In this document: positions 7,525 to 15,826 of the stretch, piece after piece
Layout of the letters: each line of letters begins with the position of its first letter
Numbering within the stretch: the first letter of the stretch is position 1
NCBI GenBank assembly: GCA_002361735.1
Contig: DETS01000122.1
Coordinates: 1 to 24,107 of the forward strand
From: Lachnospiraceae bacterium UBA3282
GTDB lineage: Bacteria; Bacillota; Clostridia; Lachnospirales; Lachnospiraceae
DNA: 24,107 nucleotides
Direction of reading: 5' to 3'
Made by a program: the position numbers and the translations under genes
Notes under the pieces: model-generated
Database searches by the model: none
Told to the model about the DNA's origin: nothing
Seen by the model: the letters and a program-made list of their open reading frames with translations, nothing else

Positions 7525-7893
7525 AACCCCGTTCCGATTACTATGCCTTCTCCGATAAATCTCCCCACATAACAACACCTGCACCAGTTCTTTGATCGCT
7601 TCCGGGTCCTTGCCATTTTCTCCCGCTCCTGCGGCTGCCTGATCCTTTATTCTATCCACGATGATCTGTGTCAGGCGGTAAATCTGCCATCTGTCGGGAT
7701 ACTCATCGTAAATCATACTGCCTTCATAGTCTAACCGGTCCAAAACGTCCACAATCACTTTTCGATATTTCTTTGCCTCCGCAGGATACATTTCCTGCAG
7801 ATATTCCAGATCTCTCATCACCGTGTCCTCTTCCTGATAAAAGAGGGGCATGGGATATGCCATATAAAAAGGTAAAATCGTTGACTGCTTCAT
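7513..7893 (-). CDS. Small conserved-looking protein of unknown function
   Basis: The product is a 126-residue soluble protein with no signal peptide or membrane segment. It begins with a Pro/Tyr-rich stretch (LPFYMAYPMPLFYQEEDTV) and continues as charged amphipathic helices (about 27-80 and 97-115). The tail is basic (RRRHSNRNG). I recognise no family. GGTGG a few bases before the ATG is a usable SD. A promoter with an extended -10 lies at 7921-7929. The 846-residue gene starts 23 nt after its stop, so the two are probably co-transcribed and may work together, for example as a cytoplasmic partner of the membrane-anchored protein (inference). Confidence 0.7.
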   Translation of the reverse strand: MKQSTILPFYMAYPMPLFYQEEDTVMRDLEYLQEMYPAEAKKYRKVIVDVLDRLDYEGSMIYDEYPDRWQIYRLTQIIVDRIKDQAAAGAGENGKDPEAIKELVQVLLCGEIYRRRHSNRNGVLKF

Positions 7894-7920
7894 AAGCCCA
7901 CCATGCTATGTCATCATTTA

Positions 7921-7948
7921 CTTATATCATATGGCAGGACATGATGAA
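7921..7948 (-). promoter_or_regulatory. Promoter of the three-gene unknown operon
   Basis: On the minus strand an extended -10 (TGA then TATAAG, 7921-7929) is preceded by a weak TTCATC -35 (7943-7948) at 16 bp. It lies in the 91-bp gap after the chemoreceptor gene and about 30 bp before the ATG at 7893. I see no clear terminator for the chemoreceptor gene in this gap. Confidence 0.45.
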
Positions 7949-7984
7949 CGTGAAAGAACCGTAACCGCTGCAGCCGCGAAATAA

Positions 7985-9955
7985 CTATCTATGCAATAAT
8001 TTGAAATTTCCCACAAGCTGTTCGAGCATCGCCGCCTGAGCCGATAACTCCTGACTGGTAGCCGCGCTTTCCTCCGCGGTAGCCGAACTATTCTGCACCA
8101 CACCGGATATCTGTACGATACCGGCAGCCACCTGTTCGATTTCGTCCGTCTGTTCTTCCACGCTTTTCGCCACCTGTTCCATACACCCTATCGCTTCGCC
8201 GGCCATCTCCACCGCAATCGTCACCGAATCCGTCACCTTCTCCACAACAAGGCTTCCGCCTTCAACCGCCCTGACAGACCGGTCGATCAGCTCCTTGGTC
8301 GCTTTTGCCGCCTGATCTGACTTGATCGCCAGATTTCTCACTTCTTCCGCCACTACCGCAAAACCTCTCCCGCTTGTCCCGGCTCTTGCTGCCTCAACCG
8401 CTGCGTTAAGCGCTAAAATATTGGTCTGGAAAGCGATATTTTCAATCGTGTCTATGATACGGCTGATCTCGTCCGAAGATTCCGTGATCTGATCCATTGC
8501 CTGATTCAGACTGTCAATATACTCGCCGCTCTCCTGAAGCCTTTCTCCCGCTTCACCCACGACATCCTTTGCCTGTTCGGTCAACTGCACAATTCCCTTT
8601 GCCTCATTGCTCATATTGGAAATCGTTCCGGAGAGTTCGCTCACCGCGCCGGTCTGTTCCACCGCCCCCTGCGACAAAGCAGCGGCAGTCGATGCTGCCT
8701 GACTCGAACCGGCCATGACCCGGTCCGATGCAGAGACGATACCCGACATTGTCGTGTTTAATTTTTCGTTGATGACACGCAGGGACTCCCATAAAGCGGC
8801 AAAATCGCCGGGATAAGATTCTCCGGAAACCTCTTTGCTCAAATCCCCATCCGCGATCGCCCCGAGAACATCCTGCATTTCATGCACGATCGTGCCGAAA
8901 TCTTTGACCAACTGCGCGGTCGAATCTGCCAGGATCCGTGTCTCATCCTTACTCTTTACCTGAGGAATCGGGCTTCTCAAATCCCCCTGTGAAAGCGCCT
9001 GAAGCCTGTCCGCGCATTTAACCACAGGTGTGACAATGGAATGACTGACCCCCATGGAAATAAGAATGACCACGATACAGGCAGCTGCACAGCATGCAAT
9101 TTGGCAAAGATTTCCAATCTCCGCCGGGCGCATAAATTCATCCTCGTCTATCGTCACCGCGATCGACCAGCCATCCGTTCCCGAGATAGGCGCATAACTC
9201 TGAATGTTGTTGGACCGATCTTCTTCATAGTAGAATCGTTCCACGCCGACCTCTCCAAGCGTCATTTTCCTTTCGATGGCGGCTACCGTCTGCAGATCCT
9301 TATTTTCGGGATCATTCGCCGCTTCCCGCATGATATTTTCCTGACTCAATACCGACTCCTGATCCACATAGGCAATGGTAGTGCCCTCTTTATCTAAAAT
9401 ATATGCCTCGCCTTCTTCCCCAATCTCCAGCCCTTCAATGATGGACTGTAAAATCTTCGTATCACACTGAAAATAGAGTACGCCCTTCACCGCATCGCCC
9501 TCCGCGATCGGCGCGGCAATCATTAAATACATATCGTTACCGTCGATATAAGGCGTTGACATATAACTGTTTCCCTGTACAGCCGCCTGAAAAAAAGGTT
9601 CTCCGGAAAGATCCACGTCATGGACCGCATCATAACCCTTTGTGTCTGCCATACCTCCGAAACGCATAAAATAGGCATCCACCTTCTCCTGAATAAATGC
9701 CTGCTTTTTCTCAGGTGAGATTTTATCATCCACAAGCGTTGGATTCGATGCCATTTCCGCTACTGTCAAAGTATAGGTAGAAATCGTATTCTCCGCTGCC
9801 ATCGCAGCAAGCTCCGCCGTCTCCAAAATATTTTTTTCAAGTGCCGATGTGGTAGAATAGCGGGTCACCAATGTGCTCACGATTCCTGCGATCAAAGAGA
9901 CACATAAGGTCGCCAATACCACAACAGCAATTATTTTCGTCTTTATTTTACGCAT
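7985..9955 (-). CDS. Methyl-accepting chemotaxis protein with periplasm-side Cache domain
   Basis: This is a transmembrane chemoreceptor of 656 residues from the chosen start. TM1 is about 7-29, an extracellular double-Cache-type sensor about 45-275, and TM2 about 281-303. A HAMP domain is about 304-356 with a second HAMP-like segment (AIADGDLSKEV) about 365-415. A long methylation/signalling coiled coil ends at the C-terminus. The kinase-contact tip is unmistakable at about 511-553 (AFQTNILALNAAVEAARAG, then FAVVAEEVRNLA). The Cache domain lacks the RxxWY pattern of amino-acid sensors, so its ligand is open. The longest frame opens at 10006 without an SD. The ATG at 9955 (MRKIKTK) follows AAGGAAC and a GTG at 9979 follows AAAGGG; I chose 9955 because the anchor follows at once. 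No chemotaxis genes are adjacent. Confidence 0.9.
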   Translation of the reverse strand: MRKIKTKIIAVVVLATLCVSLIAGIVSTLVTRYSTTSALEKNILETAELAAMAAENTISTYTLTVAEMASNPTLVDDKISPEKKQAFIQEKVDAYFMRFGGMADTKGYDAVHDVDLSGEPFFQAAVQGNSYMSTPYIDGNDMYLMIAAPIAEGDAVKGVLYFQCDTKILQSIIEGLEIGEEGEAYILDKEGTTIAYVDQESVLSQENIMREAANDPENKDLQTVAAIERKMTLGEVGVERFYYEEDRSNNIQSYAPISGTDGWSIAVTIDEDEFMRPAEIGNLCQIACCAAACIVVILISMGVSHSIVTPVVKCADRLQALSQGDLRSPIPQVKSKDETRILADSTAQLVKDFGTIVHEMQDVLGAIADGDLSKEVSGESYPGDFAALWESLRVINEKLNTTMSGIVSASDRVMAGSSQAASTAAALSQGAVEQTGAVSELSGTISNMSNEAKGIVQLTEQAKDVVGEAGERLQESGEYIDSLNQAMDQITESSDEISRIIDTIENIAFQTNILALNAAVEAARAGTSGRGFAVVAEEVRNLAIKSDQAAKATKELIDRSVRAVEGGSLVVEKVTDSVTIAVEMAGEAIGCMEQVAKSVEEQTDEIEQVAAGIVQISGVVQNSSATAEESAATSQELSAQAAMLEQLVGNFKLLHR

Positions 9956-10011
9956 CTGTTCCTTCTCAGGGCGCTTCACACGTTGAGCCCTTTCCTCCCT
10001 TTCCATCCGTC

Positions 10012-10040
10012 AAACAGGGGAACGGATCAATCCGTTCCCC
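10012..10040 (-). terminator. Terminator of the ATP synthase operon
   Basis: GGGGAACGGAT / ATCCGTTCCCC forms an 11-bp stem with a two-base centre at 10017-10040, 13 bp after the atpC stop on the minus strand. It is followed by TGTTT, a short U-tract, so it is a moderate intrinsic terminator. Some read-through into the chemoreceptor gene is possible, since no separate promoter for that gene is obvious. Confidence 0.7.
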
Positions 10041-10052
10041 CATAAAACCTTA

Positions 10053-10454
10053 TTATTTCTTTACTGTCTCTATCCTCGCCACCGCCCTCTTTAAGGACAT
10101 TTCCGCGCGGCGCATGTCCGTTCCCGGCGCATTTTCTCTGAGTCGCTCCTCTGCGCGGGCTTTCGCATCCTCCGCACGGTTGACGTCGATCTCTGCGGGC
10201 CACTCGATGATCTCGGCAAGTACCGTGACCTGATCCGGCAGCACCTCCGTAAAGCCGGCATGGAGAGCCGCTTCCTTCACTTCGTCCCCTTTGGTGATCG
10301 TGAGGATTCCCGGCGCGACGATCATCGTCATCGGAAGATGCTGCCTGTAGATGCCGACCTCGCCCTCGACCGTATTGAACTCCACCATGGACACTTCATC
10401 CTCATAGAAGACTCTGTCCGGTGTAATGATCTTTAACTTAAAATTTTCAGCCAT
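10053..10454 (-). CDS. atpC: F1Fo ATP synthase epsilon subunit
   Basis: The 133-residue epsilon subunit belongs to the F1 central stalk and can inhibit ATP hydrolysis. The N-terminal beta-sandwich (about 1-85) contains the typical stretches NTVEGEVGIYRQHLPM and HAGFTEVLPDQVTVLAE. A C-terminal helical hairpin (about 88-133) is Arg/Glu rich. Length is normal. The start ATG is preceded by AGGTAG at a usual distance. It is the last gene of the atp operon, 36 nt after atpD, and is followed by the terminator at 10017-10040. Confidence 0.95.
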   Translation of the reverse strand: MAENFKLKIITPDRVFYEDEVSMVEFNTVEGEVGIYRQHLPMTMIVAPGILTITKGDEVKEAALHAGFTEVLPDQVTVLAEIIEWPAEIDVNRAEDAKARAEERLRENAPGTDMRRAEMSLKRAVARIETVKK

Positions 10455-10490
10455 ATACTACCTGCTTTCTTTAACCGCCTATATGGTCTC

Positions 10491-11897
10491 CTATTTCTTC
10501 GTACGTTCGACAACGTCGTCGATACTTCCTGCATTCAGGAAATAACTCTCCGGGATGTCGTCATGCTTGCCTTCCAGAATTTCCTTGAAACCGCGGATGG
10601 TCTCGGAAATCGGCACGTACTTTCCGCTCGTTCCGGTAAACTGCTCCGCCACGTGGAACGGCTGAGACAGGAATCTCTGGATTCTTCTCGCACGCGCCAC
10701 CACCAGCTTATCTTCCTCGGAAAGCTCATCCATACCAAGGATGGCGATGATATCCTGCAATTCCTTATACTTCTGCAGAATCTCCTGCACGCCTCTGGCT
10801 ACCTGATAGTGCTCCTCGCCGACGATTCTGGGATCCAGGATTCTGGAGGAAGACTCCAGAGGATCCACCGCCGGATAGATACCCAGCTCCACGATGGAAC
10901 GGGAAAGCGTTGTGGTCGCATCCAAGTGCGCGAATGTCGTCGCCGGAGCAGGGTCTGTCAAGTCATCCGCAGGCACATATACTGCCTGTACGGAAGTGAT
11001 GGAACCGCTCTTGGTGGACGTGATACGCTCCTGCAAAGTACCCATCTCCGTCTGCAGTGTGGGCTGATAACCCACGGCGGAAGGCATACGGCCAAGGAGT
11101 GCCGACACCTCGGAACCGGCCTGGGTGAAACGGAAGATATTATCAATGAACAGCAACACGTCCTTACCGCCCTTATCACGGAAATACTCCGCCATCGTCA
11201 GTCCCGTCAGACCCACTCTCATTCTCGCCCCGGGCGGCTCGTTCATCTGCCCGAACACCATCGTCGTCTTATCGATAACGCCCGATTCCTCCATCTCGTG
11301 ATAGAGGTCGTTACCCTCTCTGGTACGCTCGCCCACACCGGTAAATACGGAGTAACCGCTGTGCTCTGTCGCGATATTACGGATCAGCTCCTGGATCAGC
11401 ACCGTCTTACCAACGCCGGCACCGCCGAACAGTCCGATCTTACCACCCTTCTGATAAGGGCAAAGCAGGTCAACGACCTTGATACCCGTCTCCAGAAGCT
11501 CTGTCGCGGTGGACTGCTCCTCAAACGTAGGAGCTGCTCTGTGGATCGGTTCGTGCCCGACGTCCGTGGGGGCGGGCTTGTTATCGATCGGTTCTCCCAA
11601 AACATTAAAGATACGTCCCAGCGTGTTTTCTCCAACAGGAACCGTAATGGGAGCGCCTGTTGCCACCGCATCCATACCTCTCACAAGCCCATCCGTAGGA
11701 CCCATGGAGATACATCTTACGGTATCGTCACCCAGATGCTGTGCCACTTCCACAGTCAGGTCGCCGCCCGTCTTGAGCGGAATCCTGATCGCGTCGTTGA
11801 TCTCCGGCAGACTGCCCGTTGTAAACTTGATATCCAGCACGGCACCGATGATCTGAGTGATCTTTCCAAGATTTTCACTTGTTTTTCCTTCTGCCAT
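10491..11897 (-). CDS. atpD: F1Fo ATP synthase beta subunit
   Basis: The catalytic F1 subunit has 468 residues from the chosen start. The Walker A motif GGAGVGKT is at 158-165. The catalytic GERTREGNDLYHEM region and the LLFIDNIFRFTQAGSE Walker B segment are intact. The DELSEED lever motif is present near the C-terminus. The open frame extends to a GTG at 11915, but the ATG at 11897 (MAEGKTSENL) has AAAGGA seven bases upstream and matches the usual start of beta subunits. It follows atpG by 25 nt. Confidence 0.97.
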   Translation of the reverse strand: MAEGKTSENLGKITQIIGAVLDIKFTTGSLPEINDAIRIPLKTGGDLTVEVAQHLGDDTVRCISMGPTDGLVRGMDAVATGAPITVPVGENTLGRIFNVLGEPIDNKPAPTDVGHEPIHRAAPTFEEQSTATELLETGIKVVDLLCPYQKGGKIGLFGGAGVGKTVLIQELIRNIATEHSGYSVFTGVGERTREGNDLYHEMEESGVIDKTTMVFGQMNEPPGARMRVGLTGLTMAEYFRDKGGKDVLLFIDNIFRFTQAGSEVSALLGRMPSAVGYQPTLQTEMGTLQERITSTKSGSITSVQAVYVPADDLTDPAPATTFAHLDATTTLSRSIVELGIYPAVDPLESSSRILDPRIVGEEHYQVARGVQEILQKYKELQDIIAILGMDELSEEDKLVVARARRIQRFLSQPFHVAEQFTGTSGKYVPISETIRGFKEILEGKHDDIPESYFLNAGSIDDVVERTKK

Positions 11898-11922
11898 CTT
11901 TTTTTCCTTTCGCACATATTAT

Positions 11923-12786
11923 TTACGATATCGCATTTGCACCTGCGATAATTTCTGTTAATTCTTGCGTAATAGATCCCTGACGCGCTCTGTTGTACAT
12001 CAGCGATAAGTGATCTATCATTTCCTCAGCATTGCTCGTTGCAGAATCCATCGCCTGCATTCTGGCGCCGTTTTCACTCGCAACCGCTTCCACAAGGCCG
12101 CCGTAAATCAGGCTGGTGATGTATTTCGGTATGATCATGTCAAGCGCCTCGTCGTCCCTGGGCTCGAAATTCATCATTGCCTTACTGCCGGTCTCCTGTG
12201 TGCTTTCTTCTACCTCAGCCGGTTCCACGGGAAGGAGTTTTAAAAGTGTCGGCTCATGCACCACCGTATTCTTAAAGCCCGTGTAAGCAAGATAGATCTC
12301 ACCGATCTCTCCCGCCGCAAATGCGTCGAGCAGTCTCTTACTAAGCGCCATCGCATCCACATAAGAAGGCTCCTCAATAATGGCGGAATCTTCCTCCACG
12401 ATCTCATAGCCGTAGCGTTTGAGGGCATCTCGCCCCTTCTTGCCGATAGCGTAGATCTTCAAGTCTTCCTTCTTCAGGCTTCCTTTTGTGATCAGCTTCA
12501 CCACATTGGAATTATAACCGCCCGCAAGACCTCTGTTGGAAGTGATCACGATCACCGCCTTTTTCTGAGATTCCCCGGCCGTCAGATAAGGATGGTTCAA
12601 GCCGCCTGTCTTTGCCAGCATGGAGGTCACCGTCTCATACATACACTTAAAATATGCCTTCGACTGCTCCGCCCGCTGTTTCGCTCTCTGCAGTTTCACG
12701 GTAGAAACGAGTTTCATCGCCTTGGTAATCTGCTGGGTACTCTGAATACTGCCTTTACGCCTTTTTATGTCTCTCATTGAGGCCAT
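11923..12786 (-). CDS. atpG: F1Fo ATP synthase gamma subunit
   Basis: This is the rotor shaft of F1, 287 residues, a normal length. The conserved N-terminal helix (MRDIKRRKGSIQSTQQITKA) and the C-terminal helix (ATSNAEEMIDHLSLMYNRAR, then QGSITQELTEIIAGANA) are both clear. The core motif VITSNRGLAGGYN near residue 80-93 is intact. A strong SD (AGGAGG) lies 8 nt before the ATG at 12786. It is 28 nt downstream of atpA in the operon. Confidence 0.96.
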   Translation of the reverse strand: MASMRDIKRRKGSIQSTQQITKAMKLVSTVKLQRAKQRAEQSKAYFKCMYETVTSMLAKTGGLNHPYLTAGESQKKAVIVITSNRGLAGGYNSNVVKLITKGSLKKEDLKIYAIGKKGRDALKRYGYEIVEEDSAIIEEPSYVDAMALSKRLLDAFAAGEIGEIYLAYTGFKNTVVHEPTLLKLLPVEPAEVEESTQETGSKAMMNFEPRDDEALDMIIPKYITSLIYGGLVEAVASENGARMQAMDSATSNAEEMIDHLSLMYNRARQGSITQELTEIIAGANAIS

Positions 12787-12814
12787 AGCATTACCCTCCT
12801 AATTCGCTCGTTTT

Positions 12815-14320
12815 CTATTTGAACTGCGCCTTGAACTCCTCGATTGCCTTTTTCAGCTTTGCGTCAGTCTCGTCACCTATCTCCTTATTCTGCGCGATCG
12901 CGCTCGGCACCTCGGGATACTTGGTGTCAAGGAACTCAAAGAACTCCGCTTCAAATCTGGTGATATCCTCCACCGGAACATCGAGCAGATACTTGTTCGT
13001 CACCACATAGATGATGATAACCTGATACTGCACCGGCATCGGCTTATACTGCGGCTGTTTCAGGACTTCCTTGATTCTTTCACCCTGCGCAAGCTTCTCC
13101 TTGGTATCGGCATCAAGCTCGGAACCGAACTGAGAGAACGCTGCCAGCTCACGATACTGCGCAAGCTCGGTACGGATAGGAGCCGCAATCTTCTTCATCG
13201 CCTTGATCTGTGCCGCGCCACCCACACGGGACACGGAAAGACCCGCGTTAACTGCCGGACGGAAACCGGAATTGAACATCTCTGTCTCCAGATAGATCTG
13301 ACCGTCCGTGATGGAGATTACGTTCGTCGGTATGTAAGCCGAAACGTCGCCCGCCTGCGTCTCAATGATGGGAAGTGCCGTCAGCGAACCGCCGCCGTAC
13401 TCCTCGCTCATTCTCGCCGCGCGCTCTAACAGTCTGGAATGCAGATAGAACACGTCGCCGGGATAAGCTTCACGCCCGGGCGGTCTCTTTAAGAGCAGGG
13501 AGAGTGTACGGTAGGCAGCCGCCTGTTTGCTCAGGTCGTCGTATACCACGAGTACATCCTCGCCGTTCTCCATCCACTCCTCACCGATCGCGCAGCCGGA
13601 ATACGGTGCGATGTACTGTAAGGGTGCCGTCTCACTGGCTGTTGCGGCAACCACGGTGGTATATGCCATTGCGCCGTACTCTGTCAGTGTTTTTACGATA
13701 GAAGCGACGGTGGAAGCTTTCTGACCGATCGCAACGTAAATACATTTCACGCCCTGTCCCTTCTGGTTAATGATGGTATCGATGGCGATCGCCGTCTTAC
13801 CGGTCTGTCTGTCGCCGATGATCAACTCACGCTGTCCCCTTCCGATGGGCACCATGGAGTCGATTGCCTTGATACCTGTCTGTAACGGTGTATCCACGGA
13901 TTTTCTCGTGATAACACCGGATGCAACTCTCTCAATCTTACGATATTTGTCAGTCTGGATCGGACCTTTGCCGTCGATAGGCTGTCCCAGAGCATTTACG
14001 ACACGTCCAAGCATGCAGTCGCCTGCCGGAACTTCTACCACGCGGCCTGTCGTCTTTACGATATCGCCCTCGTTGATGTTGTGCTGGTTACCGAACAAAA
14101 CCACACCTACGTTATCTTCCTCGAGGTTTAAGATCATACCGTAAACTTCGCCGGGAAACTCCAGAAGCTCGCCCTGCATTGCATTCTCAAGTCCGTGTAC
14201 GCGAGCAATACCGTCCGCCACCTGAATGACCGTACCCACTTCGGATACTTCCAGTGCGGAGGCATATCTCTTGATTTGATCCTTAATGACTGAACTGATT
14301 TCTTCTGGTCTTAAATTCAT
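12815..14320 (-). CDS. atpA: F1Fo ATP synthase alpha subunit
   Basis: This non-catalytic nucleotide-binding F1 subunit has 501 residues, the usual length. The Walker A motif GDRQTGKT is at 169-176. The Asp-rich strand VLVVYDDLSKQA follows, and SVSRVGGAAQ carries the arginine that reaches into the catalytic site. The start MNLRPEEISSVIK is typical. The ATG lies about 12 nt after AAAGGTG, a rather long SD spacing. It follows atpH by 28 nt. Confidence 0.97.
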   Translation of the reverse strand: MNLRPEEISSVIKDQIKRYASALEVSEVGTVIQVADGIARVHGLENAMQGELLEFPGEVYGMILNLEEDNVGVVLFGNQHNINEGDIVKTTGRVVEVPAGDCMLGRVVNALGQPIDGKGPIQTDKYRKIERVASGVITRKSVDTPLQTGIKAIDSMVPIGRGQRELIIGDRQTGKTAIAIDTIINQKGQGVKCIYVAIGQKASTVASIVKTLTEYGAMAYTTVVAATASETAPLQYIAPYSGCAIGEEWMENGEDVLVVYDDLSKQAAAYRTLSLLLKRPPGREAYPGDVFYLHSRLLERAARMSEEYGGGSLTALPIIETQAGDVSAYIPTNVISITDGQIYLETEMFNSGFRPAVNAGLSVSRVGGAAQIKAMKKIAAPIRTELAQYRELAAFSQFGSELDADTKEKLAQGERIKEVLKQPQYKPMPVQYQVIIIYVVTNKYLLDVPVEDITRFEAEFFEFLDTKYPEVPSAIAQNKEIGDETDAKLKKAIEEFKAQFK

Positions 14321-14348
14321 GGATCATTCGCACCTTTCTTTTTATTTT

Positions 14349-14894
14349 TTATACCTGTACTTTTAACAGATCCTTCTGCAGCTCAGAAAGCTTTGTGCTG
14401 ATGCTGCTGTCCACTACTCTGTCGCCGATTCGGATGACCATGCCCCCGATCAGGGAAGCGTCCACATCATAATGGATCTCCATGGACTGATACTTCGTGG
14501 TATCGAGAAGCTTTTTCTCGATTGCCTTATGCTGGTCACTTTTCAGCGGAACAGCGGTCGTCACCGTAGCGATGCCGATCCCCTTGTATTCCTTTACCTT
14601 CGTAACAAAGTAGGTCAGAATCTCGTCGATTTCTCTGTAGCGGTCCTTCGTGATAATGATAGTGAGAAAGCCAAGCAGCTCCTCCGATATCCTTCCCGCG
14701 AACACGTTTTTTGCAACCTCGACCTTTTCTTCCTTCAGAATCTTAGGATGATTCATCAGGCTGCCAAAATCCGCGTTTTCCGCAAGAACCGTTTGAAGCT
14801 GTTGGATTTCCTCCAACAGGACATCTACCTTATCCGTCTCCACCGCCAGATCAAACAACGCGTCACCGTATGTTTTTGAAATCAGCTTAGCCAT
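14349..14894 (-). CDS. atpH: F1Fo ATP synthase delta subunit
   Basis: The 181-residue peripheral-stalk subunit links the b dimer to the top of F1. The N-terminal helical domain begins with KTYGDALFDLA, and the C-terminal domain contains the family stretch HYDVDASLIGGMVIRIGDRV. The gene starts inside the last codons of atpF, overlapping by 13 nt, with AGGTGAG upstream. This predicts translational coupling of the two stalk subunits. Confidence 0.95.
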   Translation of the reverse strand: MAKLISKTYGDALFDLAVETDKVDVLLEEIQQLQTVLAENADFGSLMNHPKILKEEKVEVAKNVFAGRISEELLGFLTIIITKDRYREIDEILTYFVTKVKEYKGIGIATVTTAVPLKSDQHKAIEKKLLDTTKYQSMEIHYDVDASLIGGMVIRIGDRVVDSSISTKLSELQKDLLKVQV

Positions 14895-15442
14895 GTGCTC
14901 TCACCTATTTCCTTTAGCGTTTCTTCCACCAGACTGTCCTGTACAGTCGTGTCGATCGCCGTGTTAACAACCTTGGCAGCCATCATGGACGCGAGCACTA
15001 CCATCTCCCGCTTCACCTCGTCAGCTGCCTTCTTCTTTTCGAGCTCCGCTTCCACGCGTGCTCTTTCCAGAATCCCGGCTGCCTCATCCTTCGCATCGGC
15101 GATGATCTTGCTCTCATTAGCCAGAGCCTTTTTGCGTGCTTCCGCAAGGATCGACTCCGCTTCTTTGTCCACATCTTTCAGCTTTTTCTCGTATTCTTCC
15201 TTCAGCGTTCTGGCATTCTCCATGTCAGATGCCGCCGTATCCAGCTCATTCTTGATGCGTTCCTGCCGCTTTTCCATCATGTCCCGCACGGGATTGAACA
15301 AAAAATGCGATGCAATCAGAAAGAGTGAAAATACCGCGATGATCATCAACACGGAATCCGCAATGAGCTGCAAGTCGAGGTCAAACAGCCTCGGCGTCAT
15401 CTCCGCGGACGCCATCACTAAATTCGCAACTGTCGCACTCAA
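14882..15442 (-). CDS. atpF: F1Fo ATP synthase b subunit (TTG start)
   Basis: The 186-residue b subunit forms the membrane-anchored peripheral stalk. One transmembrane helix (about 26-48) is followed by FNPVRDMMEKRQERIKN and a long charged coiled coil to about residue 150, as expected. The start codon is TTG at 15442, chosen because a perfect AAAGGAGG lies 8 nt upstream and no in-frame ATG precedes the transmembrane helix at a suitable distance. The TTG may lower translation relative to atpE. The spacer to atpE is 88 nt and holds several small hairpins. Confidence 0.93.
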   Translation of the reverse strand: MSATVANLVMASAEMTPRLFDLDLQLIADSVLMIIAVFSLFLIASHFLFNPVRDMMEKRQERIKNELDTAASDMENARTLKEEYEKKLKDVDKEAESILAEARKKALANESKIIADAKDEAAGILERARVEAELEKKKAADEVKREMVVLASMMAAKVVNTAIDTTVQDSLVEETLKEIGESTWLS

Positions 15443-15477
15443 GCGTTAATCCTCCTTTCGTTCCTCCTCACAAGTCT

Positions 15478-15536
15478 GCGCACTTGCTGCGCGGACCGTA
15501 AGAACACTTATTGTGTCTTCCGTAACGTAGTTACGG
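15478..15536 (-). repeat. Small hairpins in the atpE-atpF spacer
   Basis: Three stem-loops occur in the spacer: GCGCA/TGCGC (15478-15492), ACAC/GTGT (15504-15516) and CCGTAAC/GTTACGG with a three-base loop (15520-15536). The last one covers the atpE stop codon. None has a U-tract, so these look like mRNA-stabilising or processing structures rather than terminators (inference). Confidence 0.5.
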
Positions 15537-15788
15537 CAAGAGAGGCTTAACAAAGAGCAGCAACATTGCGATCAACAGACCGTACAGACCTGTGGTCTCG
15601 GCAACTGCCTGTCCTAACAACATCGTGGAAGTAACGTCAGACTTCGCGCCCGGGTTCCTACCCACTGCTGCCGCAGCATGTCCTGCCGCAATACCCTGGC
15701 CTACACCGGGTCCGATACCTGCGATAACCGCAAGACCCGCGCCGATCGCTGAGCATCCTAAGATAAAGTTGTTGTTAAATTCTCCCAT
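15531..15788 (-). CDS. atpE: F1Fo ATP synthase c subunit, sodium-type ion site
   Basis: The 85-residue c subunit forms the membrane rotor ring. It has two hydrophobic helices joined by the polar loop GRNPGAKSDV. The first helix carries GPGVGQG with Gln31. The second carries GQAVAETTGLYG with Val62, Glu64, Thr65, Thr66 and Tyr69. These residues match the Na+-coordinating set of known sodium c-rings such as Ilyobacter (Gln32, Val63, Glu65, Ser66, Thr67, Tyr70), with Thr for Ser. The open frame extends 18 codons upstream, but the ATG at 15788 has AAGGAGG about 10 nt before it and gives the normal length. Confidence 0.96.
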   Translation of the reverse strand: MGEFNNNFILGCSAIGAGLAVIAGIGPGVGQGIAAGHAAAAVGRNPGAKSDVTSTMLLGQAVAETTGLYGLLIAMLLLFVKPLLP

Positions 15789-15826
15789 TTTTGATTTCCT
15801 CCTTGTAAGTGATAAAATAATATTTC

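Noticed and set aside
10563..11951. A 462-codon plus-strand open frame opposite atpD
   Set aside because: It is an antisense shadow of a highly conserved gene with restricted codon use. Its translation is rich in His/Arg/Leu and has no domain logic.
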